Positions 47,094 through 56,141 of a DNA stretch of 64,000 bases are shown here, piece after piece. The first letter of the stretch is position 1. Every line of letters starts with the position of its first letter. This DNA is from Acidobacteriota bacterium (GTDB lineage: Bacteria > Acidobacteriota > Terriglobia > Acidiferrales > UBA7541). The notes under the pieces were generated by a model. It searched no databases. It had not been told where the DNA came from and saw only the letters and a list, made by a program, of their open reading frames with translations. Location: the NCBI GenBank assembly GCA_003225295.1, contig QHYZ01000068.1, forward strand, positions 17,638 through 81,637, in the 5' to 3' direction. A program made the position numbers and the translations under genes.

Positions 47094-48656
47094 ATGTTTT
47101 TGTGCGTGCCGCGTCGCGCCTTCCCCGTTCTCATCCTTTTCTTCGTCCTTGCTCCCTGCCTATTCGCGCAATACTCATCTCTCCCGCCTGGGGAAGACCA
47201 TCCGATCTTGGGTTTCAAGTTACAGAAGGAACTGGGAAAAGCCCTGGAAGCGTTGCGGGCCAACAAACCTGCCGACGCGCGCCACCACTTGGATGCAGTT
47301 TATCGGTCTGCTCCTGGTGACGCGGACGCAAACTTCCTTTTTGGCGTTTATTCCTCACAGATGAACGACTGGGTGCACGCTAGGAATTACTGGGAAAAAG
47401 TGTTGGCCCTCTATCCAAACCACCTGGGAGCCCTGTTGTCCTTGGGTGGTGCCCTCATGCGGGAAAGCAAGCCGAATGAAGCAGCTCAGTACCTCAACCG
47501 GGCTGTCGAAGCCGAGCCCACCTCCTGGCGTGCCCACGCGGTCCTCGCGGACGCTTACCTCCGGCAGGGCCGGCTAGAGGAATCCATCAATCAAGCAGAG
47601 CGCGCACTCGAATTGGGTCATGGCCAGGCGGGAATTGTTCAGCCGCTCCTGGCGCGGGCCCTCAATCTACACGGCGATCGCGAGCGTGCCATCCGGGTTC
47701 TACAAGCGTATCTCCGGGAAAATGCTTCGGACGCCGCCGCCGCGAAACAGCTCGAGAATTTGCAGACTCCCTTCGAAGCAGCAACGGAATTTCCGTCCGG
47801 CACGGTATCGACCTCCCCGCCTCAGCCTATGCTGGCAACCTCAGCCCTCTTGCCTTCTAATTGGTTGCCCCCCGATATTGATGAAAAAGTGCCGCCGGTC
47901 GAATCCGGCGTCGCATGCAACCTGGAAGAGGTCATCGCAAAGTCCGGCAACCGCATCCAGGAATTTATTGCCAATGTGGACCAATTCACGGCAACCGAGG
48001 CAGTGACCCACGTATCTATCAACAAGTGGGGATTTCCTTCTCGTCCCATCAAGTTCGAGTTCAACTATGTTGTTTCCATTAAGAAGAACCGGCTCGGCCT
48101 GCTGAATGTGGAGGAGTATAGGGACTCTCATTATTCGGCGGCCCAATTTCCCGATGGTATCGCCACCACAGGGCTGCCCGCCCTGGTACTCATTTTTCAT
48201 CCTTCTAACCTTCAAAACTTTGCCCTTACCTGTGAGGGACTGGCGCGGTCGCACGGCGCGCCAGCTTGGCAGATCCATTTTCACCAAAGGACCGATCGAC
48301 CCAATACCATTCGCACCTATCAGTTGGGAACCCAAGGCCCGGCTTACTCGGTCCCACTTAGGGGGCGCGCCTGGATCGCCGCGGACAGCTTTCAGATCGT
48401 ACAGTTGGAAACGGATCTCGTCGCCTCTCTGCCGCAAATCCGCCTCGCTGCGGATCACGCCGCCATCGAATATGGTCCCGTGCACTTCCGCTCCCGCAAC
48501 CAGGATATGTGGCTGCCTCAAATAGCGGAGGTCTTTTACGATTGGAGGGGTCGTCGCACTCATCGCCGTCACAGTTTCAAAAACTACTTGCTCTTCTCCG
48601 TGGACGACAAGGAACGCATTTCACAACCCAAGGCCCAGGGCGCGAAGCCTCAGTAA
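47094..48656 (+). CDS. Secreted TPR-repeat protein with C-terminal beta domain
   Basis: A 520-aa exported protein. A signal peptide (RAFPVLILFFVLAPCLFAQ) is followed by about five TPRs between residues 45 and 220 (ALEALRANKPADARHHLDAV, AAQYLNRAVEAEPTSWRAHA, SINQAERALELGHGQAG). The rest (about 265-520) is beta-rich, with FIANVDQFTATEAVTHVSIN and YRDSHYSAAQFPDGIATTGL, and resembles uncharacterised acidobacterial domains. The ATG at 47094 follows GGAG by six bases. A TTGGGT/TATAAG pair at 47015 and 47036 could be its promoter, with a short 15-base spacer. Function unknown; the TPRs suggest a scaffold. Confidence 0.78.
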   Translation: MFLCVPRRAFPVLILFFVLAPCLFAQYSSLPPGEDHPILGFKLQKELGKALEALRANKPADARHHLDAVYRSAPGDADANFLFGVYSSQMNDWVHARNYWEKVLALYPNHLGALLSLGGALMRESKPNEAAQYLNRAVEAEPTSWRAHAVLADAYLRQGRLEESINQAERALELGHGQAGIVQPLLARALNLHGDRERAIRVLQAYLRENASDAAAAKQLENLQTPFEAATEFPSGTVSTSPPQPMLATSALLPSNWLPPDIDEKVPPVESGVACNLEEVIAKSGNRIQEFIANVDQFTATEAVTHVSINKWGFPSRPIKFEFNYVVSIKKNRLGLLNVEEYRDSHYSAAQFPDGIATTGLPALVLIFHPSNLQNFALTCEGLARSHGAPAWQIHFHQRTDRPNTIRTYQLGTQGPAYSVPLRGRAWIAADSFQIVQLETDLVASLPQIRLAADHAAIEYGPVHFRSRNQDMWLPQIAEVFYDWRGRRTHRRHSFKNYLLFSVDDKERISQPKAQGAKPQ

Positions 48657-48676
48657 AGCCAGGCCGGAGGTAAAGG

Positions 48677-48826
48677 ATGGCACGAAAGGCCTTGCTTCTC
48701 TGCGGTATCCTCATCTTCGCTGCTTTATGTCGCCATGAACGTCTTTGTAGCGACGCCGTGGGAGGGCTACAGCTCCGCCTCTCAAACGGTCAGCCGGCTG
48801 TCCGCGGTCGGCGAGTGCGAATGAGA
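48677..48826 (+). pseudogene. Frameshifted, truncated DUF998-like membrane protein gene
   Basis: Behind a GGAGG site the ATG at 48677 reads MARKALLLCGIL, then the frame changes. One base off, the sequence continues SSLLYVAMNVFVATPWEGY and SSASQTVSRLSAVGE before a stop at 48826. Joined, these match the N-terminal 45 residues of DUF998 integral membrane proteins. Loss of a two-base TC unit around 48711 explains the break. The other membrane helices (about 150 residues) are absent: the 3' end of the tmRNA gene begins ten bases later. This is a remnant. Confidence 0.75.
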
Positions 48827-48835
48827 CACTTAGAA

Positions 48836-49187
48836 TGGTGGAGGCGGGGGGAGTCGAACCCCCGTCCGAAAAGCGCTACGAACCGAAGCCTACATGCTTA
48901 GCTCAATTCCATTTGGTTCGCCCGCCACGCTCAGAATGAGCAAGAAACGCAACCGGCTAGTCCGATGGTTCTCGCCCGAGCCTTACGGACCGAAAGGCTC
49001 AGGCCAGCTCACTGTGTGACGCCCCTGACCGGGCCCATGAGCGAAGCCCGGGGAAGCGTGCGCTTAATTAATTAAGCAGCAAGTGCCAAGTTGTTGTTGG
49101 CATTTCTAGTTTCCACCAAGTTACGGGCAGGTGGGTCCCGGCATGCCTTCGGGCCGCGACAGCTTCCGTCGAAACCGTGTCGCCCCC
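48836..49187 (-). ncRNA. ssrA: Transfer-messenger RNA (tmRNA)
   Basis: A 352-base one-piece tmRNA that rescues stalled ribosomes. The 5' end GGGGGCGACACGGTTTCGAC (from 49187) and the 3' end with the T-arm GTTCGACTCCC and an encoded CCA (48836-48838) pair as the tRNA-like acceptor GGGGGCG/CGCCTCC with one G-U. The tag frame at 49101-49072 reads GCC then codons for NNNLALAA and TAA, giving ANNNLALAA. An inverted-repeat-rich stretch between tag and 3' end matches the pseudoknot region. A TAGAAT -10-like element lies about 10 bases upstream of the 5' end. Confidence 0.97.
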
Positions 49188-49412
49188 ACAGACTCCTTTA
49201 TTCTACCACCTGGGCCAAGAGGCGGGAGGGTCGTCAGTTTTCAGTAGTCAGTCTCCCGGAAGAATTGCCCATCGGGACGCCCTGGCCCGCTTCCTCTGAC
49301 AGCCGAATGCCGCCTACTGCTACTGCTGGTTAAGCAACAATTGGGCACACCAGTACCCGCAGCCCGTTGACTCGCGACCACCTACCTTCCAAAATGCCAA
49401 GATAGGGAATTC

Positions 49413-50237
49413 ATGGGTACAGGCACGCCGAAAACCGGTATGGCACAAGAATCCAGCACCGTAGAACAAGCGATCGTCCGCGCGCTTCGGGACAATCTGG
49501 AGCGCATCCAGCGCACGTCTGACGAGCTGCATCACGCCGTTAACGACGTTGTTTCCGCCTGCTCCAGCAACAAGCCCAGCAACGCGCTCCCGCCGCTGCT
49601 CCGCGCGCAAACTTCGGCGGCCGCTCTTGAGGCCTCCTTCGAAGTGTTATTAAGATTCATTACCGGTTCTTTGCAGACCGGGTCGCACTCGCCACTCGAA
49701 TCTCAAATTGCTGACTTGGTCGGCAAGTTTTCGGCCGAGCCGCCTGCCGCACCGCAACGTCCACAGCCTGCGCCACCCGAGCCCATGGCCTCGACGGTTG
49801 ACGTCCAGCCCGCTGTTGAAGAGCCAGTCACGAGCGAGTTTGAGTTGCCCACCGAGCCGGAAACACTCCCGCTAATGGAGCCGACCGCTGCTGCGGTCGC
49901 CTCCGAGCCCGAGTTCGAAGGTGAGTTTGACGTCAACCGTCTCACCTCCGAAGAACAGGAATTGCACCGCCGCGCAAACCGGGTAGCCAAGGTTTCGATG
50001 CAGGACATTAAAATGCTCCGACCAGAGCAGGTACGCCTCGGCCGCCAAAACAAAGATCTCTGCATCCGATTGAAAGACGACATTGAAAAAGCTCATCGAG
50101 AATACGACCGCCGCTTCAAACCGATCATGGATCATCCAGTCGATTATTTTTATCGTTGGATGGTGGAGATCCTTGCCGAAGGGGACGCGCACGCCCTCGG
50201 CGACTACCCCTACGCCATGCCTGCACGCCATCACTAA
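49413..50237 (+). CDS. Conserved hypothetical protein with disordered middle and conserved C-terminal domain
   Basis: A 274-aa cytoplasmic-looking protein without signal or membrane segment. Residues 15-100 are helical. Residues 105-170 are Pro/Glu/Ala-rich and probably disordered. The last 100 residues form a compact charged helical domain (LTSEEQELHRRANRVAKVSM, IRLKDDIEKAHREYDRRF, HPVDYFYRWMVEILAEGD). I recall similar C-termini in other Acidobacteriota, but no named domain. The ATG at 49413 follows AGGG. The lytic transglycosylase gene begins 61 bases after its stop. Confidence 0.7.
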   Translation: MGTGTPKTGMAQESSTVEQAIVRALRDNLERIQRTSDELHHAVNDVVSACSSNKPSNALPPLLRAQTSAAALEASFEVLLRFITGSLQTGSHSPLESQIADLVGKFSAEPPAAPQRPQPAPPEPMASTVDVQPAVEEPVTSEFELPTEPETLPLMEPTAAAVASEPEFEGEFDVNRLTSEEQELHRRANRVAKVSMQDIKMLRPEQVRLGRQNKDLCIRLKDDIEKAHREYDRRFKPIMDHPVDYFYRWMVEILAEGDAHALGDYPYAMPARHH

Positions 50238-50258
50238 TCGAACGCCGGCTGCTCACTT

Positions 50259-50287
50259 TTGTAGCGCTACCCAAGATGCCGTATTAT
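50259..50287 (+). promoter_or_regulatory. Probable sigma-70 promoter of the lytic transglycosylase gene
   Basis: TTGTAG at 50259-50264 and TATTAT at 50282-50287 are separated by 17 bases. The ATG of the next gene begins 11 bases after the -10, so the transcript would have a leader of only about five bases and no ribosome site, i.e. essentially leaderless. Confidence 0.5.
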
Positions 50288-50298
50288 CCTGTGTTTGT

Positions 50299-52596
50299 AT
50301 GTCACGATCTCTCCTAGCGCTGATACTCATTGTCGGCTTGTCCTTTGGCGTTGCGTTTGACACCTTTGCGCAGTCGTCCAAGCACCAACACAAGTCGAAA
50401 AAGCCTAAGTCGCCCCCTTGCCGGACGGGCTGCAAACCAGACACATCCGCGCCTCAAGTTGCCGCCGATACGCCGGACGACGAGGCCGCGCAAAAAGAAC
50501 TTTCCGATCTCGCCCGCGCGCTCCACAATGGCGCGCCCACTTCAAACGAAAAACTCTCGAGCTTCGCTGTCAAGAACACCACCAACGTCTGGGGCGCCCG
50601 TGCCGCGCTTGCTCTTGGCTACGACGACTATTCGAAGAACCGAGCTGCGCGGGGTCTCGGGTGGCTAATCAAGGCGCAGAGCGACGCGCTACTCCGCGAA
50701 TACGCTTTGTTCTGGACTGCTCAGACGCAGCGTGCACTGGGCCGCAGTGCGGACGCCTACAAAGTGCTGCAAACCATCCAGCACGATTACCCCAATACCG
50801 CCATGCGCGAGCAACTGCTGGAGGCCTTCGCGCCCACCGCGGTCCAGCTCGGACACGCACAGGAAGCCATCGATGTGCTCGACGCCTATTCTGCTACCAC
50901 ATCAAAGCCGACCCTTCTTTACGAACGCGCCCATGCCTATCAGGCCGCGCGCCAGCTTCCCCGCGCCGCAAAGGATTATCAGACCGTCTTCTACAGATTT
51001 CCCCTGGCGGACGAAGCCAAGCCCGCCGGTTCCGCTTTGTCGCAGCTGATGCACGCCCTGGGAAAAGAGTACGTTTATCCCGGCGTGGAATTACAGGAGC
51101 AGCGCGCCCAGGTCTTTTATGACGCACACAAATGGAAGGAAGCGCGCACTGAATTCGAAAAGCTTCTCACCATGCTCAAAGATCCAGCGAATCCCGCGCG
51201 CCAGCGCGCGCAGCTTCGCGTCGCGGAATGCCGCGTTCAGTTGAAGGGTTCACCTTCCTTGATCGCCGCCGTGAAGACCCCGGACCTCGAAGTGGATGCC
51301 GAGCGGCTCTACGCCTTGTCCCAGGCCTACCGTTTCGCGAAAAAGGAAGCGGAGATGTTTTCGGCGCTGAACATGCTGGCGAAGAACTATCCCATGAGCA
51401 AATGGAACGAAGAAGGACTGATGGCGGCAGGGAATTACCATTGGGTGGAGCTCGAACGCGAAAAAGCGGTCATCGCATACCAGCACGTCCTGGACTCCTT
51501 TCCAAACGGAAAATACGCCTTCAGCTGCGAATGGCGCATCGCCTGGGTCGCCTACTTGAATCGGCAGCCTGACGCCGATGACCGGCTCACCACCTTTCTC
51601 TTGAAATATCCAGTGTCGGCCAACTCCGTCGACGCCCTCTATTGGCTTGGGCGCAACGCCGAGCGCGGTGGCAACCCTACCCACGCGCGCAGCTTTTACA
51701 GCAAGGCTGTCGAGCGGTTCCCGCAAACGTACTTCGGCAATGCCGCGGCCGCCCGCCTTGCCAAGCTTGGTCCCGGCGAAGAAGATCTCGCGGAACTTCT
51801 GGAGAAAATCCCGCCACCACCCTCGCTTCGCTCCTTTGATGAACCGATCCCGGTTGCGGCCGCGGACCGCTGGGCGCGCGCCCAGGCTCTCCGCGCCATC
51901 GCTTTCGATTCCTCCGCCGAACAGGAGTTGAAGAACGCATACTTCGCGACCTCTTCGCCGCGCCTCCTGCTAGAAGCCGCACAGGCGGCTTTCGATCAAG
52001 GCCACTACGGGGCCGGCATGGCCTACGCCCGCATCTTCGTGCCCAATTTCGATTCCCGGAAGATCAGCGATCTGCCCGTCGCCGCATGGAAGGCGCTCTA
52101 TCCGCTCCCCTACGAAGCTGCGTTACGCCGCGAAGCCGCCAAGAACGATTTCGATCCCATGTTTGCTGCTGGCCTCATTCGCCAGGAATCCACTTTTCAG
52201 GCGGACGCTGTCTCGCACGCCAACGCGATCGGGTTGATGCAGGTTCTTCCGAAGACAGGGAAACTCCTTGCCAAGCAGCTCAAAGTCCGCTACACGAAGA
52301 ACAAACTTTTCGAGCCGGACTACAACATTGAACTTGGCATGGTTTACATTGCGGGCCTAGTGCGTCAAACGGGTGCCCTGGAATACGCGGCTGCTGCTTA
52401 TAACGCCGGAGAAGACCGCATCGCCGCCTGGAGAGCCGAGCGCAACTACGAGGAGATCCCCGAGCTCGTCGAATCCATTCCGTTTACGGAAACCCGCGAA
52501 TATGTGCAAGTCGTCTTGCGCAACACGGAAGTCTACCGGATGATTTATGGGCAGCCAAGCATAGCCACGCAGACCGCCAGTGGCCACGCCCGCTGA
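50299..52596 (+). CDS. Soluble-type lytic murein transglycosylase (Slt family) with TPR-like superhelix
   Basis: A 765-aa exported enzyme that cleaves the MurNAc-GlcNAc bond forming 1,6-anhydro-MurNAc. The signal peptide (LLALILIVGLSFGVAFDTFAQ) is followed by a basic linker and a long alpha superhelix of TPR-like repeats to about residue 600. The C-terminal SLT domain has GLIRQESTFQADAVSHANA with catalytic Glu630, AIGLMQVLP and the YNAGEDRIAAW motif. Size and layout match Slt70. The frame extends to 50083 inside the previous gene, but the ATG at 50299 gives the leader and fits the promoter just upstream. Confidence 0.92.
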   Translation: MSRSLLALILIVGLSFGVAFDTFAQSSKHQHKSKKPKSPPCRTGCKPDTSAPQVAADTPDDEAAQKELSDLARALHNGAPTSNEKLSSFAVKNTTNVWGARAALALGYDDYSKNRAARGLGWLIKAQSDALLREYALFWTAQTQRALGRSADAYKVLQTIQHDYPNTAMREQLLEAFAPTAVQLGHAQEAIDVLDAYSATTSKPTLLYERAHAYQAARQLPRAAKDYQTVFYRFPLADEAKPAGSALSQLMHALGKEYVYPGVELQEQRAQVFYDAHKWKEARTEFEKLLTMLKDPANPARQRAQLRVAECRVQLKGSPSLIAAVKTPDLEVDAERLYALSQAYRFAKKEAEMFSALNMLAKNYPMSKWNEEGLMAAGNYHWVELEREKAVIAYQHVLDSFPNGKYAFSCEWRIAWVAYLNRQPDADDRLTTFLLKYPVSANSVDALYWLGRNAERGGNPTHARSFYSKAVERFPQTYFGNAAAARLAKLGPGEEDLAELLEKIPPPPSLRSFDEPIPVAAADRWARAQALRAIAFDSSAEQELKNAYFATSSPRLLLEAAQAAFDQGHYGAGMAYARIFVPNFDSRKISDLPVAAWKALYPLPYEAALRREAAKNDFDPMFAAGLIRQESTFQADAVSHANAIGLMQVLPKTGKLLAKQLKVRYTKNKLFEPDYNIELGMVYIAGLVRQTGALEYAAAAYNAGEDRIAAWRAERNYEEIPELVESIPFTETREYVQVVLRNTEVYRMIYGQPSIATQTASGHAR

Positions 52597-52692
52597 CGAA
52601 CCGTCCGTATACATTGAGCTTTGCCTATCGGAGTGTAGCCTGCTGTGGCGGGCGCCCCTAAGGCTACGATTTCATGGTTCTGAGAAGGTGCA

Positions 52693-53913
52693 ATGACTGC
52701 TTCCGACTTCTCGATGGCAAAAATCTCCCGCCGCATGCTTTCGGCCAAGGCCGAACAATTCACGGAATCCGTTATCCGGGAAATGACACGCCTGGCCTTG
52801 AAGCATGGGGCCGTCAATCTGTCCCAGGGGTTTCCCGACTTTGCCGCGCCGGAGGAAATCAAGGAAGCCGCGCGCCGAGCCATCGCCGATGACATCAACC
52901 AGTACGCCATAACCTGGGGCGCGAAGCCGCTGCGCGACGCCATTGTCAAAAAATTTGAGCGCACCCAGGGCGTGAAGTACGACCCCGAGCGCGAGGTCAC
53001 CATCTGCTGTGGCTCGACCGAAGCGATGATGTCCGCCATGATGGCGATCATCAATCCCGGTGACGAAATTGTCGTCTTCGAGCCTTTCTATGAAAACTAT
53101 GGACCAGATGCGATTCTGAGCGGCGCCACACCGCACTTCGTCAACCTGCGCACTCCCGATTGGTCCTTCGACGAAAAGGAACTCGCCGCCGCCTTTGGCC
53201 CGCATACCAAAGCAATCATTCTGAACACGCCCAATAATCCGACTGGCAAAGTCTTCACGCGAGCCGAGCTCGAATTCATCCGCGACCTCTGCGTCCGGTG
53301 GAACGCCTACTGCATTACCGACGAAATCTACGAGCACATCCTTTACGACGGCGCTGAACACATATCCATGGCGCGCATCGATGGCATGCGCGACCGCACC
53401 ATTGTCATCAATGGTCTGTCGAAAACTTACAGCGTTACAGGATGGCGCGTGGGCTGGGTGCTGGCTCCGCCGGAACCGACGCAACCGATCCGCAAGGTCC
53501 ATGATTTCCTGACCGTTGGCGCTGCCGCACCGCTCCAGCAAGCAGGCGCCAGTGCTCTTCACTTTCCCCAGGCCTACTATGACAAGCTCGCGGCTTCTTA
53601 CACAGCCAAACGCGAACGGTTGCTGAAAATTCTCACAAGCAGTGGCTTCACCGTCTTTAAGCCTCGCGGGGCGTACTACATTATGACGGACATCGCGCGC
53701 TTTGCGGATCCTGATCCTGTTCGATTCCAGGCCGATACGAAAGACGCGCGCTTCGCCAAGTTTCTCGTCGAAACCATCGGAGTCGCCGTCGTACCCGGTT
53801 CCAGCTTCTACAACAACGCACAGGACGGCGCCTCCCAGGTGCGCTTCACGTTCTGCAAGAAAGAAGAAACCCTTGCTGCGGCTGAAGGACGCTTGGCAAA
53901 CCTCTATGCCTAG
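52693..53913 (+). CDS. PLP-dependent class I/II aminotransferase
   Basis: A 406-aa fold-type-I aminotransferase. It has SQGFPDF (substrate-side motif), CCGSTEAMMSAMMAI, NTPNNPTGKVF (PLP-binding Asn), ITDEIYEHI and the Schiff-base Lys244 in GLSKTYSVTGWRVGW, plus the C-terminal Arg in VRFTFCK. The blocks resemble the methionine/kynurenine aminotransferase (YbdL/CCBL) branch more than aspartate aminotransferases. The exact amino acid donor is not certain. The ATG at 52693 begins 96 bases after the transglycosylase stop. Confidence 0.9.
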   Translation: MTASDFSMAKISRRMLSAKAEQFTESVIREMTRLALKHGAVNLSQGFPDFAAPEEIKEAARRAIADDINQYAITWGAKPLRDAIVKKFERTQGVKYDPEREVTICCGSTEAMMSAMMAIINPGDEIVVFEPFYENYGPDAILSGATPHFVNLRTPDWSFDEKELAAAFGPHTKAIILNTPNNPTGKVFTRAELEFIRDLCVRWNAYCITDEIYEHILYDGAEHISMARIDGMRDRTIVINGLSKTYSVTGWRVGWVLAPPEPTQPIRKVHDFLTVGAAAPLQQAGASALHFPQAYYDKLAASYTAKRERLLKILTSSGFTVFKPRGAYYIMTDIARFADPDPVRFQADTKDARFAKFLVETIGVAVVPGSSFYNNAQDGASQVRFTFCKKEETLAAAEGRLANLYA

Positions 53914-53994
53914 ACATTTTCTCCGTCGATCTCGAGTCACCCGGGGCAACATCGGCATTCAGACGCGGAAACTCTGTGCTAGAATCCCCGTCTG

Positions 53995-54417
53995 ATGAAC
54001 ACCTTACCTGCGAACCTGGATCTTATTCCCGCGAATTCTCTCATGAATGCCAACGGCGATGGCCCCGCGTTTGACATTTCTCGGAGCCCTACGCGCACGT
54101 TTCTCTGCTGTCTAACGGTCACGGATCAAATTGAACAGGAATCGCTCGATGTGTCGATTTGGGGTTCTGCCGAGGGTGAGACGTGGACGAAGAGGCCGCT
54201 CCTCAAGCTGCCGCAGCAGTTCTATCGCGGGACGACCAAGATGATCCTCGATCTCTCGCTTCGTCCGGAGATAAAATTCATTCGTGCTCGTTGGGAATTG
54301 AACCGCTGGGGCCGGGTGGCGCCGACCCCTATGTTTGTAGCCGGCCTGGAGCTCGGGGAGATACCGCCAATGTCCCGAGAGACCCCCACAACACGGATAG
54401 CGCTCGCCACCAAGTAA
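53995..54417 (+). CDS. Conserved hypothetical protein, small beta-rich
   Basis: A 140-aa cytoplasmic protein without signal or membrane segment. Its sequence is strand-rich (ISRSPTRTFLCCLTVTDQIE, SLDVSIWGSAEGETWTKRPL, LRPEIKFIRARWELNRWG). No named domain was recognised. The pattern recalls the PDZ-free, jelly-roll-like small proteins often found in Acidobacteriota, but that is only an impression. An extended -10 (TGCTAGAAT, hexamer 53980-53985) lies nine bases before the ATG and no ribosome site is present, so a leaderless transcript is likely. Confidence 0.65.
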   Translation: MNTLPANLDLIPANSLMNANGDGPAFDISRSPTRTFLCCLTVTDQIEQESLDVSIWGSAEGETWTKRPLLKLPQQFYRGTTKMILDLSLRPEIKFIRARWELNRWGRVAPTPMFVAGLELGEIPPMSRETPTTRIALATK

Positions 54418-54531
54418 CTCGCCTGGCTGGACTTTGGCTTGGGCAGGGAAGCCGCACGACCACGAGGATCAAATCGCCAGATTCTAAATTTTATATAAAT
54501 TATGTAGTTTCAGGTGATTCAGGGCTTTTTA

Positions 54532-54582
54532 GGGGTAGGAGACTGACGGTCGGTTGCCCTGTGGTGGTTAGTCCCCTACCCC
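54532..54582. other. Strong 13-bp stem-loop between convergent genes
   Basis: GGGGTAGGAGACT (54532-54544) and AGTCCCCTACCCC (54570-54582) form a 13-bp stem with one mismatch around a 25-base loop. It is preceded by CTTTTTA and by an AT-rich run. No long T-run follows on the plus strand; on the minus strand the TAAAAAGCCC context is also not a classic terminator. It could be a bidirectional terminator for the convergent genes or a structured RNA. Confidence 0.45.
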
Positions 54583-54666
54583 GCGAGTGGTCTTGCTTGT
54601 ATAGACGATGTGAGGCCCCAAATAGTTTCCTGACTTCATCAAAATAGTTTGTGTCCCTTCCAGACC

Positions 54667-56070
54667 CTATTCACTTACCGGCACGGTATCCAGATATCTT
54701 GCCACCGCTGCTCTCCACTGAAACTTTTGCGAGATGGCTGCCTGCAGAGCCTGCGCCGCCACCGGTTCACCGTGGGTCAGATACGTCTGCTTGGGAGGTG
54801 CGGGCAATGCTGTGAGCCAGCGCAACAACTCGCTCTTTCCTGCATGTGCGGAGAACTGCCCCATCTCCGCGATCTCGGCGCACACCGGCACGACTTGTCC
54901 ATAAAGGCTTAGCGACTTCGCGCCCTCCTGCAAGGCTCTCCCCCGCGTGCCTTCGGCCTGGAACCCCGCCAGGATCACAGCATTGCGTGCATCCGGCAGC
55001 CGCCGCACGAGGTGATGCAACACTCGGCCACCGCTGACCATCCCGCTGGCCGAAATGATGATGCAGGGTGTCTTGACGTTATTGATCGCCTTGGATTCCT
55101 CGACCGACCGGGTTAGATGAAATTCATGAACGTTCAAAGGATCGCCTTTTCCGCCGCTGCCTTCTTCCCGCGCATACTCCAGATCGTGGTCCTCTCTATG
55201 CTTCAGGTACAAATCCGTCGCGCTCAGCGCCATCGGGCTGTCCACGTAGACGGGCAAGCGCGGGATTCGCTGCTGGTCCTCGAGTTGCCGCAGGTAGTAC
55301 ATGAACGTCTGTGTCCGTCCGATGGCAAACGAGGGAATCACGATGGATCCTCCGCGCTTCGCCACGCGGTTCACGATCTGCGCAAGTAATTCCGCGGGAT
55401 CACCGTCCGGATGCTCGCGATTACCATAGGTCGATTCGCAGACCAGCACATCCGCCTTCGACGGCGGCGTTGTCGGATCTTTCAGAATCGGCTGGTTGTA
55501 TCGCCCGATATCGCCAGAGAACAACGCAACCGTCTTTCTGTTGCCCTCGGTGAGGGTCAGCTCCAGGCTGGAGGATCCAAGGATGTGCCCCGCGTCATAA
55601 GAAGCAACGCGAAACTCCGAACTGATATCGAGGCTGCCGCCGCGTGGCATGCTCTTGATCTGCTTCAATGTGGGATCAACATCCTCCGCCGTGTAAAGCG
55701 GCTCGGGATTGGCGTGACGACTGTCCTTGTGAATCCGTGCGTGCAGCGTGTCCTCTTGCTGGAGATGCGCGGAGTCCTTCAGCAATATGGTTGTTAGCTC
55801 GATCGTCGCTGGATTTGCAAAAATCGGCCCGCGATAGCCCGATTTCACCAGCACCGGCAGCCATCCAGTGTGGTCCAGGTGCGCGTGTGTGAGCACGAGG
55901 TAGTCGATCGTCTTAGGGTCGACCGGCAGCGGCTGGTAATTTCGGTCCTGCAGTTCCTGCGAGCCTTGGAAAATTCCGCAGTCCACCAGCAGCCGCTTGC
56001 CCGCCGCTTCGACCAGATATTTAGAACCCGTAACGCATCCCGCCGCGCCCAGAAAAGTGAGTTTTGCCAT
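54667..56070 (-). CDS. Metallo-beta-lactamase/beta-CASP RNase-like hydrolase
   Basis: A 467-aa two-zinc hydrolase of the CPSF73/Ysh1-type beta-CASP group. Motif 1-2 THAHLDH supplies His62, His64, Asp66 and His67; SSSLELTL and FSGDIGRYNQP follow, and the beta-CASP cap has VCESTYGNREH, IPSFAIGRTQ, ISASGMVSGGRVLHH and the RMMBL end FSAHAGKSELLRWL. The likely substrate is RNA, endo- or 5'-exonucleolytically cut. The frame opens at 56106, but ATG 56070 gives the family's usual MAKLTFLGAAGCVTGSK. It is convergent with the upstream hypothetical gene. Confidence 0.9.
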   Translation of the reverse strand: MAKLTFLGAAGCVTGSKYLVEAAGKRLLVDCGIFQGSQELQDRNYQPLPVDPKTIDYLVLTHAHLDHTGWLPVLVKSGYRGPIFANPATIELTTILLKDSAHLQQEDTLHARIHKDSRHANPEPLYTAEDVDPTLKQIKSMPRGGSLDISSEFRVASYDAGHILGSSSLELTLTEGNRKTVALFSGDIGRYNQPILKDPTTPPSKADVLVCESTYGNREHPDGDPAELLAQIVNRVAKRGGSIVIPSFAIGRTQTFMYYLRQLEDQQRIPRLPVYVDSPMALSATDLYLKHREDHDLEYAREEGSGGKGDPLNVHEFHLTRSVEESKAINNVKTPCIIISASGMVSGGRVLHHLVRRLPDARNAVILAGFQAEGTRGRALQEGAKSLSLYGQVVPVCAEIAEMGQFSAHAGKSELLRWLTALPAPPKQTYLTHGEPVAAQALQAAISQKFQWRAAVARYLDTVPVSE

Positions 56071-56141
56071 AGGCCCGTATTCTAAACGAACATCCTTACC
56101 AGACAACCCGTTTCGCAGGAGTTAGAATCGCCAAAACGACG

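Noticed and set aside
52672..53958. 428-codon open frame on the minus strand
   Set aside because: Antisense to the aminotransferase, which has all PLP motifs. No motif in the antisense product.
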